Part shown: piece by piece, positions 10,751 through 19,324 of the stretch
How positions within the stretch are numbered: the stretch's first letter is position 1
Layout of the letters: every line of letters begins with the position of its first letter
NCBI GenBank assembly: GCA_015075375.1
Contig: JABTUM010000001.1
Coordinates: 2,661,201 to 2,725,200, forward strand
Length of the DNA: 64,000 bases
Direction of reading: 5' to 3'
DNA from: Planctomycetota bacterium
GTDB taxonomy: Bacteria > Planctomycetota > SZUA-567 > H5-PLA8
The notes under the pieces: generated by a model
What the model was told of the DNA's origin: nothing
The model's input: only the letters and a program-made list of their open reading frames with translations
Databases searched by the model: none
Program-made: the position numbers and the translations under genes

Positions 10751-11860
10751 ATGAAGCTTGTGGTGAAGCGCGAACCCTTTCTCGCCGCGTTGTCGGCGGC
10801 TTCCGCGGTCGTTCCTCTGCGAGGCGTGCGGCCCAATCTGAAGAACGCGCTGCTCGTCGCATCCGCCGACGGCAGTCTTGAAGTGCTGGCCACCGACCTT
10901 GAAGTCGGCGTCCGCTATAAGCTCAAGGCCGAGTCGGTGAAGGACCCGGCTTCGCTCTGCCTGCCTTGTCAGACGCTGGCGGGACTCTTGAAAGAGTGCA
11001 CCGAAGACGTGGTGACCCTCGATACCGAAGGCAGCAAGGGGATTCTCAAGGTTGGCCGCGATCGCTTTGAGGTGCTGGGGCAGGAGTCCAGCGATTTCCC
11101 CGAAGTGCCAGACCTGGGCGAAGGCGCGGTGCTGCCCATTCCCGCCGGCGACTTGGCCAGTATGATCGACCGGACGCTCTTTGCCGCCGCGCGCGAACAG
11201 GGCCGCTTCGCCATCAACGGCATCTACATGCAGTGCAAGGATAAGCTGCTCGAAGTGGTCGCCACCGACGGGCATCGCCTGGCCTACTGCAAGAAGAAGC
11301 TCAAGGCTGCCGGCGGCGTCGACGACGGCGTGATTGTGCCGCTCAAGATGATGCAGGAAGTCCGCAAGCTTTGCGAAAGCGTTGGCGAAGGCGAGGCCGT
11401 CGAACTGGCCGTCCGCGGGCGCAGCGTGATCGTGAAGGGCGGCGACGTGACGCTTTCCAGCCTGCTCGTCGAAGGCATCTTCCCCAAGTACCAGCAGGTG
11501 ATCCCGAAGGACAACGACCGCGAAGCGACCTTCAAGCGCGAAGATATCTTCCAGGCCCTGCGCAAAGCGATGTACCTTACCAGCGACGAGACGCGCGTCG
11601 TGAAGCTCGTTTTCTCGCCCGGTACATGCCTCATCGAAGCCCGCAGCCCCGACAAGGGCGAAGCCGCGGTGACCGTCGAGTGCGAATTCCAGGGCGGCGA
11701 ACTGGATATCAGCTTCAATCCGCAGTACGTCCGCGAAGCGCTGAACGTGCTCAAGGAAGAGAAGGTCCGCTTCGAAATGAAGGACGGCAGCCGTCCGGGC
11801 GTGCTTCGCGAAGGTGCCGATTTCCTGTACGTGCTGATGCCCGTCAGCCAGAAGTCGTAA
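10751..11860 (+). CDS. dnaN: DNA polymerase III beta sliding clamp
   Basis: The 369-residue product is the ring-forming processivity clamp of the replicative polymerase. The three clamp domains are recognisable: MKLVVKREPFLAALSAASAVV at the start of domain 1, IPAGDLASMIDRTLFAAAREQGRFAINGI with VVATDGHRLAYCKKKL in domain 2, and FNPQYVREALNVLKEEKVRFEM with the C-terminal YVLMPVS in domain 3. Length is typical. An AGGAG-like site precedes the ATG. It lies directly after the DnaA-box-like cluster and 41 nt before the DciA/DUF721-like gene. Confidence 0.97.
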   Translation: MKLVVKREPFLAALSAASAVVPLRGVRPNLKNALLVASADGSLEVLATDLEVGVRYKLKAESVKDPASLCLPCQTLAGLLKECTEDVVTLDTEGSKGILKVGRDRFEVLGQESSDFPEVPDLGEGAVLPIPAGDLASMIDRTLFAAAREQGRFAINGIYMQCKDKLLEVVATDGHRLAYCKKKLKAAGGVDDGVIVPLKMMQEVRKLCESVGEGEAVELAVRGRSVIVKGGDVTLSSLLVEGIFPKYQQVIPKDNDREATFKREDIFQALRKAMYLTSDETRVVKLVFSPGTCLIEARSPDKGEAAVTVECEFQGGELDISFNPQYVREALNVLKEEKVRFEMKDGSRPGVLREGADFLYVLMPVSQKS

Positions 11861-11901
11861 TCGAGCGCGGGCGCCGCTGCCCGCTGGTTTGAAGGCCGAC
11901 C

Positions 11902-12210
11902 ATGGCCAAGACGCCGCGGCCCACCGCGCTGGGCGATATTCTCAAGCAGGTCGTCCGCAAGGAAGGCCTGGGCAAACATAAGCTCGAAGGCCGCCGCCTG
12001 GCTCGCAAAGCCCTGCACGACAAATTGGGCCCGGAACTGAGCCCCCACGCCGACGTCGCCAGCGTCCGGACCGGCGTGGTTACCGTCGAAGTCGACAGCG
12101 CCGCGCTTTTTCAGGAACTCGAAGGTTTCCACCGCGAAGAACTGGCCGCCGCGTTCCGCGAAGCCGGTTTGAAAGTCCGTGAAGTGCGCGTGAAACTCGC
12201 GGCGAAGTAG
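11902..12210 (+). CDS. DUF721/DciA-like protein
   Basis: This 102-residue protein matches the DUF721 layout: an N-terminal helix (ALGDILKQVVRKEGLGKHKL), a longer helix (RLARKALHDKLGPELSPHADV) and the core strand-helix VRTGVVTVEVDSAALFQELEGFHREELAAAFREAG, ending in a beta strand (VREVRVKLAAK). DciA proteins of this family help load the replicative helicase DnaB in bacteria that lack DnaC. Its place right after dnaN supports a replication role. It is shorter than proteobacterial DciA and keeps only the core. Confidence 0.8.
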   Translation: MAKTPRPTALGDILKQVVRKEGLGKHKLEGRRLARKALHDKLGPELSPHADVASVRTGVVTVEVDSAALFQELEGFHREELAAAFREAGLKVREVRVKLAAK

Positions 12211-12355
12211 GTTGATTCACCGCGGAGGCGCAGAGAACGTACCATGCAGGCGGAAGGACTCAGTACGAGTGGGTAACCGCAATCCGAAAAGCCAACCGCA
12301 TTGAGTGCCATTAGTAAAGATTGGTGTTAGCCCGCCCGCGCGGTGAAAACAGCCC

Positions 12356-13243
12356 TTACACCAGCGCGAAGTTGCTCTGCTCCGGCAGCGGTGCTTTGCG
12401 CTTAAGCGGCTGCCCGGCAAGCAGTGCTTCGAACTCCTGCTTTACCTCGGCCATGCTCGGATAGCGGTCCTCGGCCTGCAGCGCAACCATGTGCGCGATG
12501 ATGCTGCAAAATCCGTTCGAGAGGCTCGGACACAGCGTCTTGGGGTGCGGCATTTTCCCGCGCGTGTGCCGGATCATCACCATCGTCGCGTTGCGTTCGT
12601 TGTACGGCGCCTGCCCCGTGACGGCGAAATAGAGCGAACAGCCCAAGCTGTACTGATCGATCCGCCCGTCCACGTGCGCCGAAGCGCGCGCCTGCTCGGG
12701 CGCCATGAACGTGGGCGTGCCCAGCACCGTTCCTTGCCGGGTCAGGCTCGTCGCGTGCGGCGTCACGCCTTTGGCCAGACCCAGATCGGCCAGCTTGGGA
12801 GTTCCGTCACGCGTCAGCAGAATGTTGTCCGGCTTCACGTCACGGTGCACCACCGCGGCCCGATGCAGGTATTCCAGCGCATCGCAGATCGCCACCGCGA
12901 TGCGGACCACTTCCTTCTCTTTCAGCCGGTGCTCCGTCTGCACCCGCGACTTCAGGTTCACCCCGTCGATGTACTCCATCGCGAAGAAGTAATACTCGTC
13001 GTCTTCGCCGACGTCGTACCCGGCCACGATATGCGGATGGTGCAGCGAACTGAGCACCTTCGCCTCGCGCAGGAAGCGTTCGATCCCCGTCCCGGTGGCG
13101 TGTTCGAGCTTGGGGACCAGTTTGAGCGCCACGATGCGGTCTTGGACCGTATCGCGGGCCCGAAAAACGGTGCCCATGCCGCCGGCCGCGACGGCCTGAA
13201 TCAGCTCGTACGGCCCCACGCGTGCGGGCATATCGGCGTCCAT
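12356..13243 (-). CDS. Hanks-type Ser/Thr protein kinase without sensor domain
   Basis: The ATG at 13243 follows GGAG with 5-nt spacing and gives a 295-residue protein that is little more than a kinase domain. Catalytic elements are intact: glycine loop AAGGMGTVFRAR, Lys41 (VALKLV), Glu60, the HRD motif VVHRDVKPDNILL (Asp135), metal-binding DLG at 153-155 (a common bacterial variant of DFG), and MAPEQA of the activation segment. There is no membrane helix or PASTA, TPR or WD40 extension, unlike many planctomycete kinases, so it should be cytoplasmic. It is divergent from an ECF sigma factor gene 204 nt away. Sigma or anti-sigma phosphorylation is possible but unproven. Confidence 0.93.
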   Translation of the reverse strand: MDADMPARVGPYELIQAVAAGGMGTVFRARDTVQDRIVALKLVPKLEHATGTGIERFLREAKVLSSLHHPHIVAGYDVGEDDEYYFFAMEYIDGVNLKSRVQTEHRLKEKEVVRIAVAICDALEYLHRAAVVHRDVKPDNILLTRDGTPKLADLGLAKGVTPHATSLTRQGTVLGTPTFMAPEQARASAHVDGRIDQYSLGCSLYFAVTGQAPYNERNATMVMIRHTRGKMPHPKTLCPSLSNGFCSIIAHMVALQAEDRYPSMAEVKQEFEALLAGQPLKRKAPLPEQSNFALV

Positions 13244-13447
13244 GGCGGCTCCAAGCCCGGATTCGGGCTCGTCTTTCTTATCCGTGCAGGCGTACCCTCG
13301 CAAGCGGACCTCCCGGGATGTAGGTTCCCGTGTGCAACTTCTGGCCGTCCAAAAACATCCAAGAGGCATGACCTTCCGTACAACATACGCATTAAGAAAG
13401 CTGAGCGTTCGCCGTTGTTGGTGAAGAAAGTAGGTTTGGAGGCCTAC

Positions 13448-13999
13448 ATGCAAGCGGCCCAAACGCACCCGGAATCCGCGGTTCCGGGGACCGATCCCGC
13501 CTGGGTCCGCCAGGCCGTCGCCGAGTTCGAGGGTCCGTTGATCCTCTATGCGTCGCGGCTGCTGGGCGACGTGGAGGCCGCTCGGGATGTGGTGCAGGAA
13601 GCCTTTATGAAGCTCTGCCGACAGCCGCAAAGCGAAGTGGACGGGCACCTTAGGGAATGGCTCTTCACCGTCTGCCGCCACCGGGCGCTGGACGTCCGCC
13701 GCAAGGAGAAACGGATGACCTCGCTGACCGCCACCCAAGCCGAACGCGCTCGGCCGCCGCAAGCGCCGCCCGCCGAGGCCTACGAACGCCAGGAAACCGC
13801 CGCACACGTGCTTGCCGCGCTGGAGCACCTCCCCGAATCCCAGCAGGAAGTCTTGAGGCTCAAGTTCCAGCATGGCCTTTCCTACAAGGAAATCAGCCGC
13901 GTGACCGAACTGAGCATCAGCCACGTCGGCGTCTTGATCCATCAGGCCCTGAAGACCCTGCGCCAGCAGTTCGCCGAACGCCCGCCCGTGGCCCACTAA
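13448..13999 (+). CDS. ECF-type RNA polymerase sigma factor
   Basis: A 183-residue sigma factor with region 2 (FEGPLILYASRLLGDVEAA, DVVQEAFMKLCRQ, HLREWLFTVCRHRALDVRRK) and region 4 (HVLAALEHLPESQQEVLRLK, SYKEISRVTELSISHVGVLI, HQALKTLRQQF). No other regions are present, as expected for the extracytoplasmic-function class. The ATG at 13448 has TTGGAGG 5 nt upstream. The next gene, 31 nt later, encodes a membrane protein with an anti-sigma-like N-terminus, which is the usual partner arrangement. A kinase gene is divergent. Confidence 0.93.
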   Translation: MQAAQTHPESAVPGTDPAWVRQAVAEFEGPLILYASRLLGDVEAARDVVQEAFMKLCRQPQSEVDGHLREWLFTVCRHRALDVRRKEKRMTSLTATQAERARPPQAPPAEAYERQETAAHVLAALEHLPESQQEVLRLKFQHGLSYKEISRVTELSISHVGVLIHQALKTLRQQFAERPPVAH

Positions 14000-14030
14000 A
14001 CGAATTACGAAAAAAAAAGGAACCCCAACC

Positions 14031-16613
14031 ATGACGAACCTGATCGACGACCCGAAACTGACCGCCTACGCGCTGGGCGAATTCGAGGCGCTGGGGCCCG
14101 GCGAGCGCGAGGCGCTCGAACGCGCCGTCGCCGCCGATCCTGAACTGCGCGCCCACGTGGAGAGCCTCCGCCAAGCAGCGGGGACGCTCGAAGCGAGCCT
14201 CGCCGCCGAGTCGGCGCCGGGGCTTTCCGCGCCGCAGCACGCGGAGATCGAACGGGCGGTGCTATCCACCACAGAGATCACGGAGCGCACGGAGAAGGTC
14301 AAAGTTCACCGCTGGACGAAACCGGCCTTGTCTCTGGCGGCGTGCGCGATGCTCGCGGCGACGGTGTGCATCGCGGTGGTGGGGCTGAGTTTCAAGGAGC
14401 ATGGGCGGGAGTCGCTGCCGTACCGCGAGGCGCAGGATTCTCACCACCGCACCGAGTACGAAGGCGTATTCGATCCTTCAATGGGACTTGACCCAAGGGT
14501 GGTTAATGGAGACTACGGAGATGTGTCGAATTCTGCAGATGCTCGTGCCGAGGTTTGGAAGGATGAAATTACCTTGGTGGATGGTGCCTTTGCACGAGCG
14601 GAGAGTGGAAAAGGTACTAAGTCGGGCGGCCTGAACTTAAACGACGCCTTTAATTACCAACCGAACAAAAAGGATAGCCTCTTTCCTGTAGGTGGTGGGC
14701 CAGGTGCGGAGAATGCGCAATCGGCGACTCCTCGCTTGGGCTCCATCGAAGCGCTAGAAAGGTCCGTGCTCGGCGACCTTAGCCTTCCTGAACATGTGGT
14801 CGTGGATCAAACATCGGCTAACCCTGGCACGCCATCTATTAACTACTATACCAAGGGGTTGAACGTGGGCATCCCGAGAGGCATGTCTTACGAGGAAGTG
14901 CTCAAGGAGTCCAACGCCACTGCGGAAGTCAAAGCGCTTCAATCTCAAATTGCTGCGCTCAAGGAAAAGATTCAAGGCCAACAGCAAAATGCCTATTTGC
15001 GCGATCTACAGTTACAAATCACCCGTACCGAAGAGCTTATCGAAAGCAAATACGGCCCCAACGCTCCTGTCGCCGTCCTCACGCCTCCTCCCGCGCCTCC
15101 CGCGCCTCCCGCGCCTCCCGCGCCTCCCGCGCCTCCCGCGCCTCCCGCGCTCCCCCCGCCTCCGCCGCCGCCCGTGCCCGGCACCGAGACCTACGAACCC
15201 GTCAAGCCCAACCCCTTCAAGCAAGCCCGCGGCGCCGACGCCGTCTCCACCTTCAGCATCGACGTCGACCGTGCCAGCTACGCCAACGTCCGGCGCTTCC
15301 TTAACGAGGGCCAACTCCCGCCCGAAGACGCCGTGCGCATCGAGGAACTGATCAACTACTTCGATTACGGCTACGCGCCGCCCGCCGACGAACACCCCTT
15401 CGCCGCGCATACGGCCGTCGCCACCTGCCCGTGGAACCCCAAGCACCGCATCGCGCGCATCGGCATCAAGGGCCGCGAAATCGCCTGGGAGAACCGCCCG
15501 CAGAGCAACCTCGTCTTTCTGCTCGACGTCTCCGGGAGCATGAACGAACCCAACAAGCTCCCGCTCGTCAAATCCGCCATGAAGCTCCTCATCGAGAAGC
15601 TGGGCGAGAACGACCGCGTCTCGATGGTCGTCTACGCCGGAGCGGCAGGGCTGGTTTTGCCGCCCACGCGCGGCGATGCCAAGCCCCAGATTCTCGCGGC
15701 GCTCGAGAACCTCCAGGCCGGCGGCAGCACCAACGGCGGGCAGGGCATCGAACTGGCCTACGCCACCGCCAAGCAGCAGTTCATCAAGGGCGGCGCCAAC
15801 CGCGTGATCCTCTGCACCGACGGCGACTTCAACGTCGGCGTCAGCGACCGCGGCGGACTGGTGCGTCTGATCGAAGAACAAGCCAAGAGCGGCGTCTTCC
15901 TCAGCGTCCTCGGCTTCGGCATGGGCAACTACAAGGACGCCAACCTCGAACAGCTCGCCGACAAGGGCAACGGGAACTACGCCTACATCGACACCGAGAA
16001 GGAAGCGCAAAAGGTCTTCGTCCACGAACTGGCCGGCACGCTGCTCACCATCGCCAAGGACGTGAAGATCCAAGTCGAGTTCAACCCCGCGCAGGTCGAT
16101 GCCTATCGCCTGCTGGGCTACGAGAACCGCATGCTGGCGCGCGAAGACTTCAACGACGACACCAAGGACGCCGGCGAAATCGGAGCCGGACATTGCGTCA
16201 CGGCGCTCTACGAAATCGTGCCCAAGGGCCGCTACGCCGAACTCGTCGGCGCCGACCCGCTCAAGTACCAGGAAGAAGGCGCGCTCACCTCGGCCGCCGA
16301 CCACGACGAACTCTTCACCCTGAAGCTGCGCTACAAGCAGCCCGAGGGCGAGAAGAGCACGCTCATGGAAACCACCGTGACCGACAGCCAGCAGGGGCTC
16401 GAAAAAGCCGACCTCGATTTCCGCTTCGCCGCGGCCGTCGCGTACTTCGGCATGCAGCTTCGCCAGAGCCCCTACCGCGGGAACGCCAACTGGGAACTCG
16501 TCCGCGAACTGGCAACCGAGAGCAAGGGCGCCGACGCGAACGGCTACCGCGCCGAATTCCTCCAACTGGTCGAACGCGCCGCGCAGCTTGCCACGCCGCC
16601 CGCCGGGCGCTGA
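14031..16613 (+). CDS. anti-sigma-like/TM/YfbK-type VWA fusion protein
   Basis: This 860-residue protein joins three parts. Residues 1-90 look like an anti-sigma factor (DDPKLTAYALGEFEALGPGE, LERAVAADPELRAHVESL). A membrane helix lies at about 98-118. After a disordered, proline-rich and coiled-coil stretch, the YfbK-type VWA unit begins with VSTFSIDVDRASYANVRRFL and continues with the metal-binding LDVSGSMNEPNKLPLVKSAM near residue 498, then a C-terminal DUF3520-like region. It follows an ECF sigma gene by 31 nt and is probably its membrane-bound inhibitor with an extracytoplasmic sensing domain. Codons 140-330 are notably lower in GC than the rest. YfbK-type VWA proteins are common in planctomycetes, but their ligand is unknown. 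Confidence 0.88.
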   Translation: MTNLIDDPKLTAYALGEFEALGPGEREALERAVAADPELRAHVESLRQAAGTLEASLAAESAPGLSAPQHAEIERAVLSTTEITERTEKVKVHRWTKPALSLAACAMLAATVCIAVVGLSFKEHGRESLPYREAQDSHHRTEYEGVFDPSMGLDPRVVNGDYGDVSNSADARAEVWKDEITLVDGAFARAESGKGTKSGGLNLNDAFNYQPNKKDSLFPVGGGPGAENAQSATPRLGSIEALERSVLGDLSLPEHVVVDQTSANPGTPSINYYTKGLNVGIPRGMSYEEVLKESNATAEVKALQSQIAALKEKIQGQQQNAYLRDLQLQITRTEELIESKYGPNAPVAVLTPPPAPPAPPAPPAPPAPPAPPALPPPPPPPVPGTETYEPVKPNPFKQARGADAVSTFSIDVDRASYANVRRFLNEGQLPPEDAVRIEELINYFDYGYAPPADEHPFAAHTAVATCPWNPKHRIARIGIKGREIAWENRPQSNLVFLLDVSGSMNEPNKLPLVKSAMKLLIEKLGENDRVSMVVYAGAAGLVLPPTRGDAKPQILAALENLQAGGSTNGGQGIELAYATAKQQFIKGGANRVILCTDGDFNVGVSDRGGLVRLIEEQAKSGVFLSVLGFGMGNYKDANLEQLADKGNGNYAYIDTEKEAQKVFVHELAGTLLTIAKDVKIQVEFNPAQVDAYRLLGYENRMLAREDFNDDTKDAGEIGAGHCVTALYEIVPKGRYAELVGADPLKYQEEGALTSAADHDELFTLKLRYKQPEGEKSTLMETTVTDSQQGLEKADLDFRFAAAVAYFGMQLRQSPYRGNANWELVRELATESKGADANGYRAEFLQLVERAAQLATPPAGR
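15096..15149 (+). repeat. 9-bp tandem repeat encoding Ala-Pro-Pro units
   Basis: Six perfect copies of CCTCCCGCG lie in frame inside the anti-sigma/YfbK fusion gene and encode the P-rich linker just before the VWA unit. Copy number may vary between strains. Confidence 0.9.
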
Positions 16614-16818
16614 ACCGGGGAGCTCCGGACGTCCTCGTCCGGGGCCTGTTGCAGTCCGTCGGCGGGCGAAGACGCCCGCCGCTTCCATTTTCTGGTTATT
16701 GAAGATTCCTGGCTATCCGCTCCCCCACTTGCTCCCCGCGCCGATAGGTCTAAAAGGGAGGCCGGAAAAATCGTAATAGCACCGACGTCCTTCCTATACG
16801 CAGCGCGGGGGCCTACCG

Positions 16819-19266
16819 ATGCAGCACCGGCGGATTCGTACGGCAAGCTTGTGGCTGGGCGCCGCGCTTTACATGGCCGGCCTCGCGCACGGAGGTGAAG
16901 CCGAGGCCCAACTGGAAGGCGTCCTCGATGCCGATACGTGCTTCGCGCTCTTCGCGCCCGACCTAAGCGCCGCGCGCGCCCGGATGGGCCAGACGCGCCT
17001 GGCCGCGATGCTCGCGCGCCCGGAATTGCAGGCCTTCTTCGAACCCATCCGCGCGAGCCTGCACGCCGAGTACAACGGCTTGCGCGACCGGCTCCCGCCG
17101 CTGGCGGCATTGGAACAGGCCGCCGGGCTGCTGCAGGGCGGGCGCGCGGCCGTCGCCTTCAAGCTGACCCGAGGCGAGGATTTCGGCGGCGCGGTCTACG
17201 TCGATCTGCGCGATGCCGAACGCCTCAACGCCTTTCTGGCCGAACGCCTCGGCGGGCCGTTGCCGCCCGACGGGCTGCCGCTCCCGATGCTCGAAACCTC
17301 GGTCGTACAGGCCGGTTCCGGACTGCTCCTGGCTCGTCCGGCGGCCGAATTGCCCGCCGTGACCGCCCGCTTGAAAGACGGCGGCCTCGCGCTTACCGCC
17401 GAACAAGCCGCCTACAAGGACGCGCTCGTCTGGGGTTTCTTCCACCCGGGCCAGATGCTCCGCACGGCCATGGCCGCCGCACCCGAAGCGGACCGCGTGA
17501 AGGCCGAAGCCCTTGCGAAGGCCCTCGGCCTGCCCGGCATGGGTGCGTGGTCCGCGGGCCTGCGCGTCGACAGCGGCGAATGGATCGGCGAGGCGCACCT
17601 GGCTTCCGCCGCGCCGAACGCGTCCATGCCTGTGCTTGAACTCATCTACGGCCGCGAACCCATCCGCCCCGAATCGCTGAAGCTTGCCGCCAAGGACGCG
17701 CCTTTCGTCTCGGCCTGGCGCGTGAACCTCGCGGGCATCGTCCCGCTCATCTTCCGGTGCGCCGATGCGATCGGCGAAGGCCCGGCCCTCGCCGAAGGCT
17801 GGGGCGCGCTCACCACGATGCTGGGCATGGACCTGCAGGAAGACTTCCTCGCGCACTTCGAAGGCGAATGCGTCACCGCCGCCACGCGCCTGGACACCGC
17901 CCAGCCGCTCAGTTGGGGCCCGGGCATGGTCAGCGCCTTTCGGCTGAAAGACCCCGCCAAGCTCACCGCGGGGCTCGTGAAACTCAAAGCCGCCGTCGAG
18001 CGCCTTGCCGCTGCCGCCGGCCCCGGCGCGCTGCCGCTGATCTGGCGGGAACAGACCGTCGCCGGCAAAACCGTCCAGTATCTGCGCGGCGATCTGCTCG
18101 GCGGCGGCCTTTCCTTCCGCGTCGAAGGCGACAGCCTGCTCGTCGCCAACAGCCTCAACGCGATGCGACGCACGCTCGAGCAGCTCCAGGCGCCCGACGA
18201 CATCCGCGCGCATCCGGGCTTCCGCACCACCCTCGAACGCCTTACCGGCGCGCCCTACGCCGATGCCGCGCTGCCGCCCGGATTCGCATTTTCCGATCAC
18301 GCGCATACCGGCAGCGGCCTGCTCCTCACCGCCGGCGCCGGTGTCGCCGCGGCGGCCACCGCCTTGTGTGCCGCGGCCGATCGCCTGATCCCGGCCGATC
18401 CCAACCCGCCGCCTGGGCCGGCCCCCGGAATCTTCGGCAACCCTTTGTTGGGAGAAGCGCTGCTGTTCCTCGGTAAGCCGTCCGGCCAGATGCTCACGCG
18501 CATCGCCCACAGCATCGATCTGGGCTTCTGGCCCGATGCCGGGTTCTTCGCCGAGTTCCAGCGCCCCAGCGGGTTCGTCCTGCTCTACGGTCCCGGCGGC
18601 TGGCGCATGCGCGGCGACCTCCCGCCGCCCGCGCCCGGCGGGCAGAGCACCACGCTGGTCGCTGTGGCCACCGTCGGCATCGGCGCCGGACTGCTGCTCC
18701 CTGCCATGGCCCGTTCGAGAGAACAGGCGCGGCGGACACATAGCGCGATCAATCTGAGCCAGTTTGGCAAGGCGTGCTTCCTGTACGCCGATGTCGACGT
18801 GAACAGAGGCCGCTTCCCGCGCCACCCTGCCGAGCTGGCCGGAGCTTACGTGTCCGATCCTCGTCTCTTCGTGAATCCGCGCAGCCCCGAATCCGATCCG
18901 GGCTACATGTACCTGGCCGGCTCCACCCCCGCCGACGGCGACCACCTCGTCGCGTACGACGCCTTGAGTTTCGACGGCTTGGGGCGCAACGTGCTCTACG
19001 CGGACGGCCACGTCGAATGGCTCGACGAGTTCGGCTTCAACCAGGAACTCGAACGCACCGCGAAGCAGATTACCGATGCCGGCCGCAAAGCCCGCCAGAT
19101 CCCCGTGCGGTCTGCCGAAATTGCGCAGGCCTTTGCCAACTTCAAAGCCGGCAAGCCGCCGATCGAGCTGCCGGCTGAGGATCCGGCCGAGAAGCCGGCG
19201 CCAGCTCCGGCACCCGAGGCCGCCGATCCTGCCAAGCCCCCCGCTCCGCCCCAGGACGATTTCTAA
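16819..19266 (+). CDS. secreted DUF3352-like protein with H-X9-DG C-terminal segment
   Basis: The 815-residue product has a signal peptide (RTASLWLGAALYMAGLAHGG). Its first 600 residues consist of repeated alpha/beta blocks like those of DUF3352-type planctomycete proteins (VVQAGSGLLLARPAAELPAV, VEGDSLLVANSLNAMRRTLE). A hydrophobic helix follows (TLVAVATVGIGAGLLLPAMA) with the pilin-like LLPAMARSREQARR, and a domain ending in RNVLYADGHVEWLDEF. That is the H-X9-DG signature of DUF1559-type pseudopilins, but here it sits at the C-terminus rather than after an N-terminal prepilin leader. The last 50 residues are Pro/Ala-rich. Function is unknown. Confidence 0.85.
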   Translation: MQHRRIRTASLWLGAALYMAGLAHGGEAEAQLEGVLDADTCFALFAPDLSAARARMGQTRLAAMLARPELQAFFEPIRASLHAEYNGLRDRLPPLAALEQAAGLLQGGRAAVAFKLTRGEDFGGAVYVDLRDAERLNAFLAERLGGPLPPDGLPLPMLETSVVQAGSGLLLARPAAELPAVTARLKDGGLALTAEQAAYKDALVWGFFHPGQMLRTAMAAAPEADRVKAEALAKALGLPGMGAWSAGLRVDSGEWIGEAHLASAAPNASMPVLELIYGREPIRPESLKLAAKDAPFVSAWRVNLAGIVPLIFRCADAIGEGPALAEGWGALTTMLGMDLQEDFLAHFEGECVTAATRLDTAQPLSWGPGMVSAFRLKDPAKLTAGLVKLKAAVERLAAAAGPGALPLIWREQTVAGKTVQYLRGDLLGGGLSFRVEGDSLLVANSLNAMRRTLEQLQAPDDIRAHPGFRTTLERLTGAPYADAALPPGFAFSDHAHTGSGLLLTAGAGVAAAATALCAAADRLIPADPNPPPGPAPGIFGNPLLGEALLFLGKPSGQMLTRIAHSIDLGFWPDAGFFAEFQRPSGFVLLYGPGGWRMRGDLPPPAPGGQSTTLVAVATVGIGAGLLLPAMARSREQARRTHSAINLSQFGKACFLYADVDVNRGRFPRHPAELAGAYVSDPRLFVNPRSPESDPGYMYLAGSTPADGDHLVAYDALSFDGLGRNVLYADGHVEWLDEFGFNQELERTAKQITDAGRKARQIPVRSAEIAQAFANFKAGKPPIELPAEDPAEKPAPAPAPEAADPAKPPAPPQDDF

Positions 19267-19324
19267 GCGCCGCGGGGACGCCGCGCTCGCTTGATCCGCT
19301 CGCGCCCCCACCTACACTTCCGGC

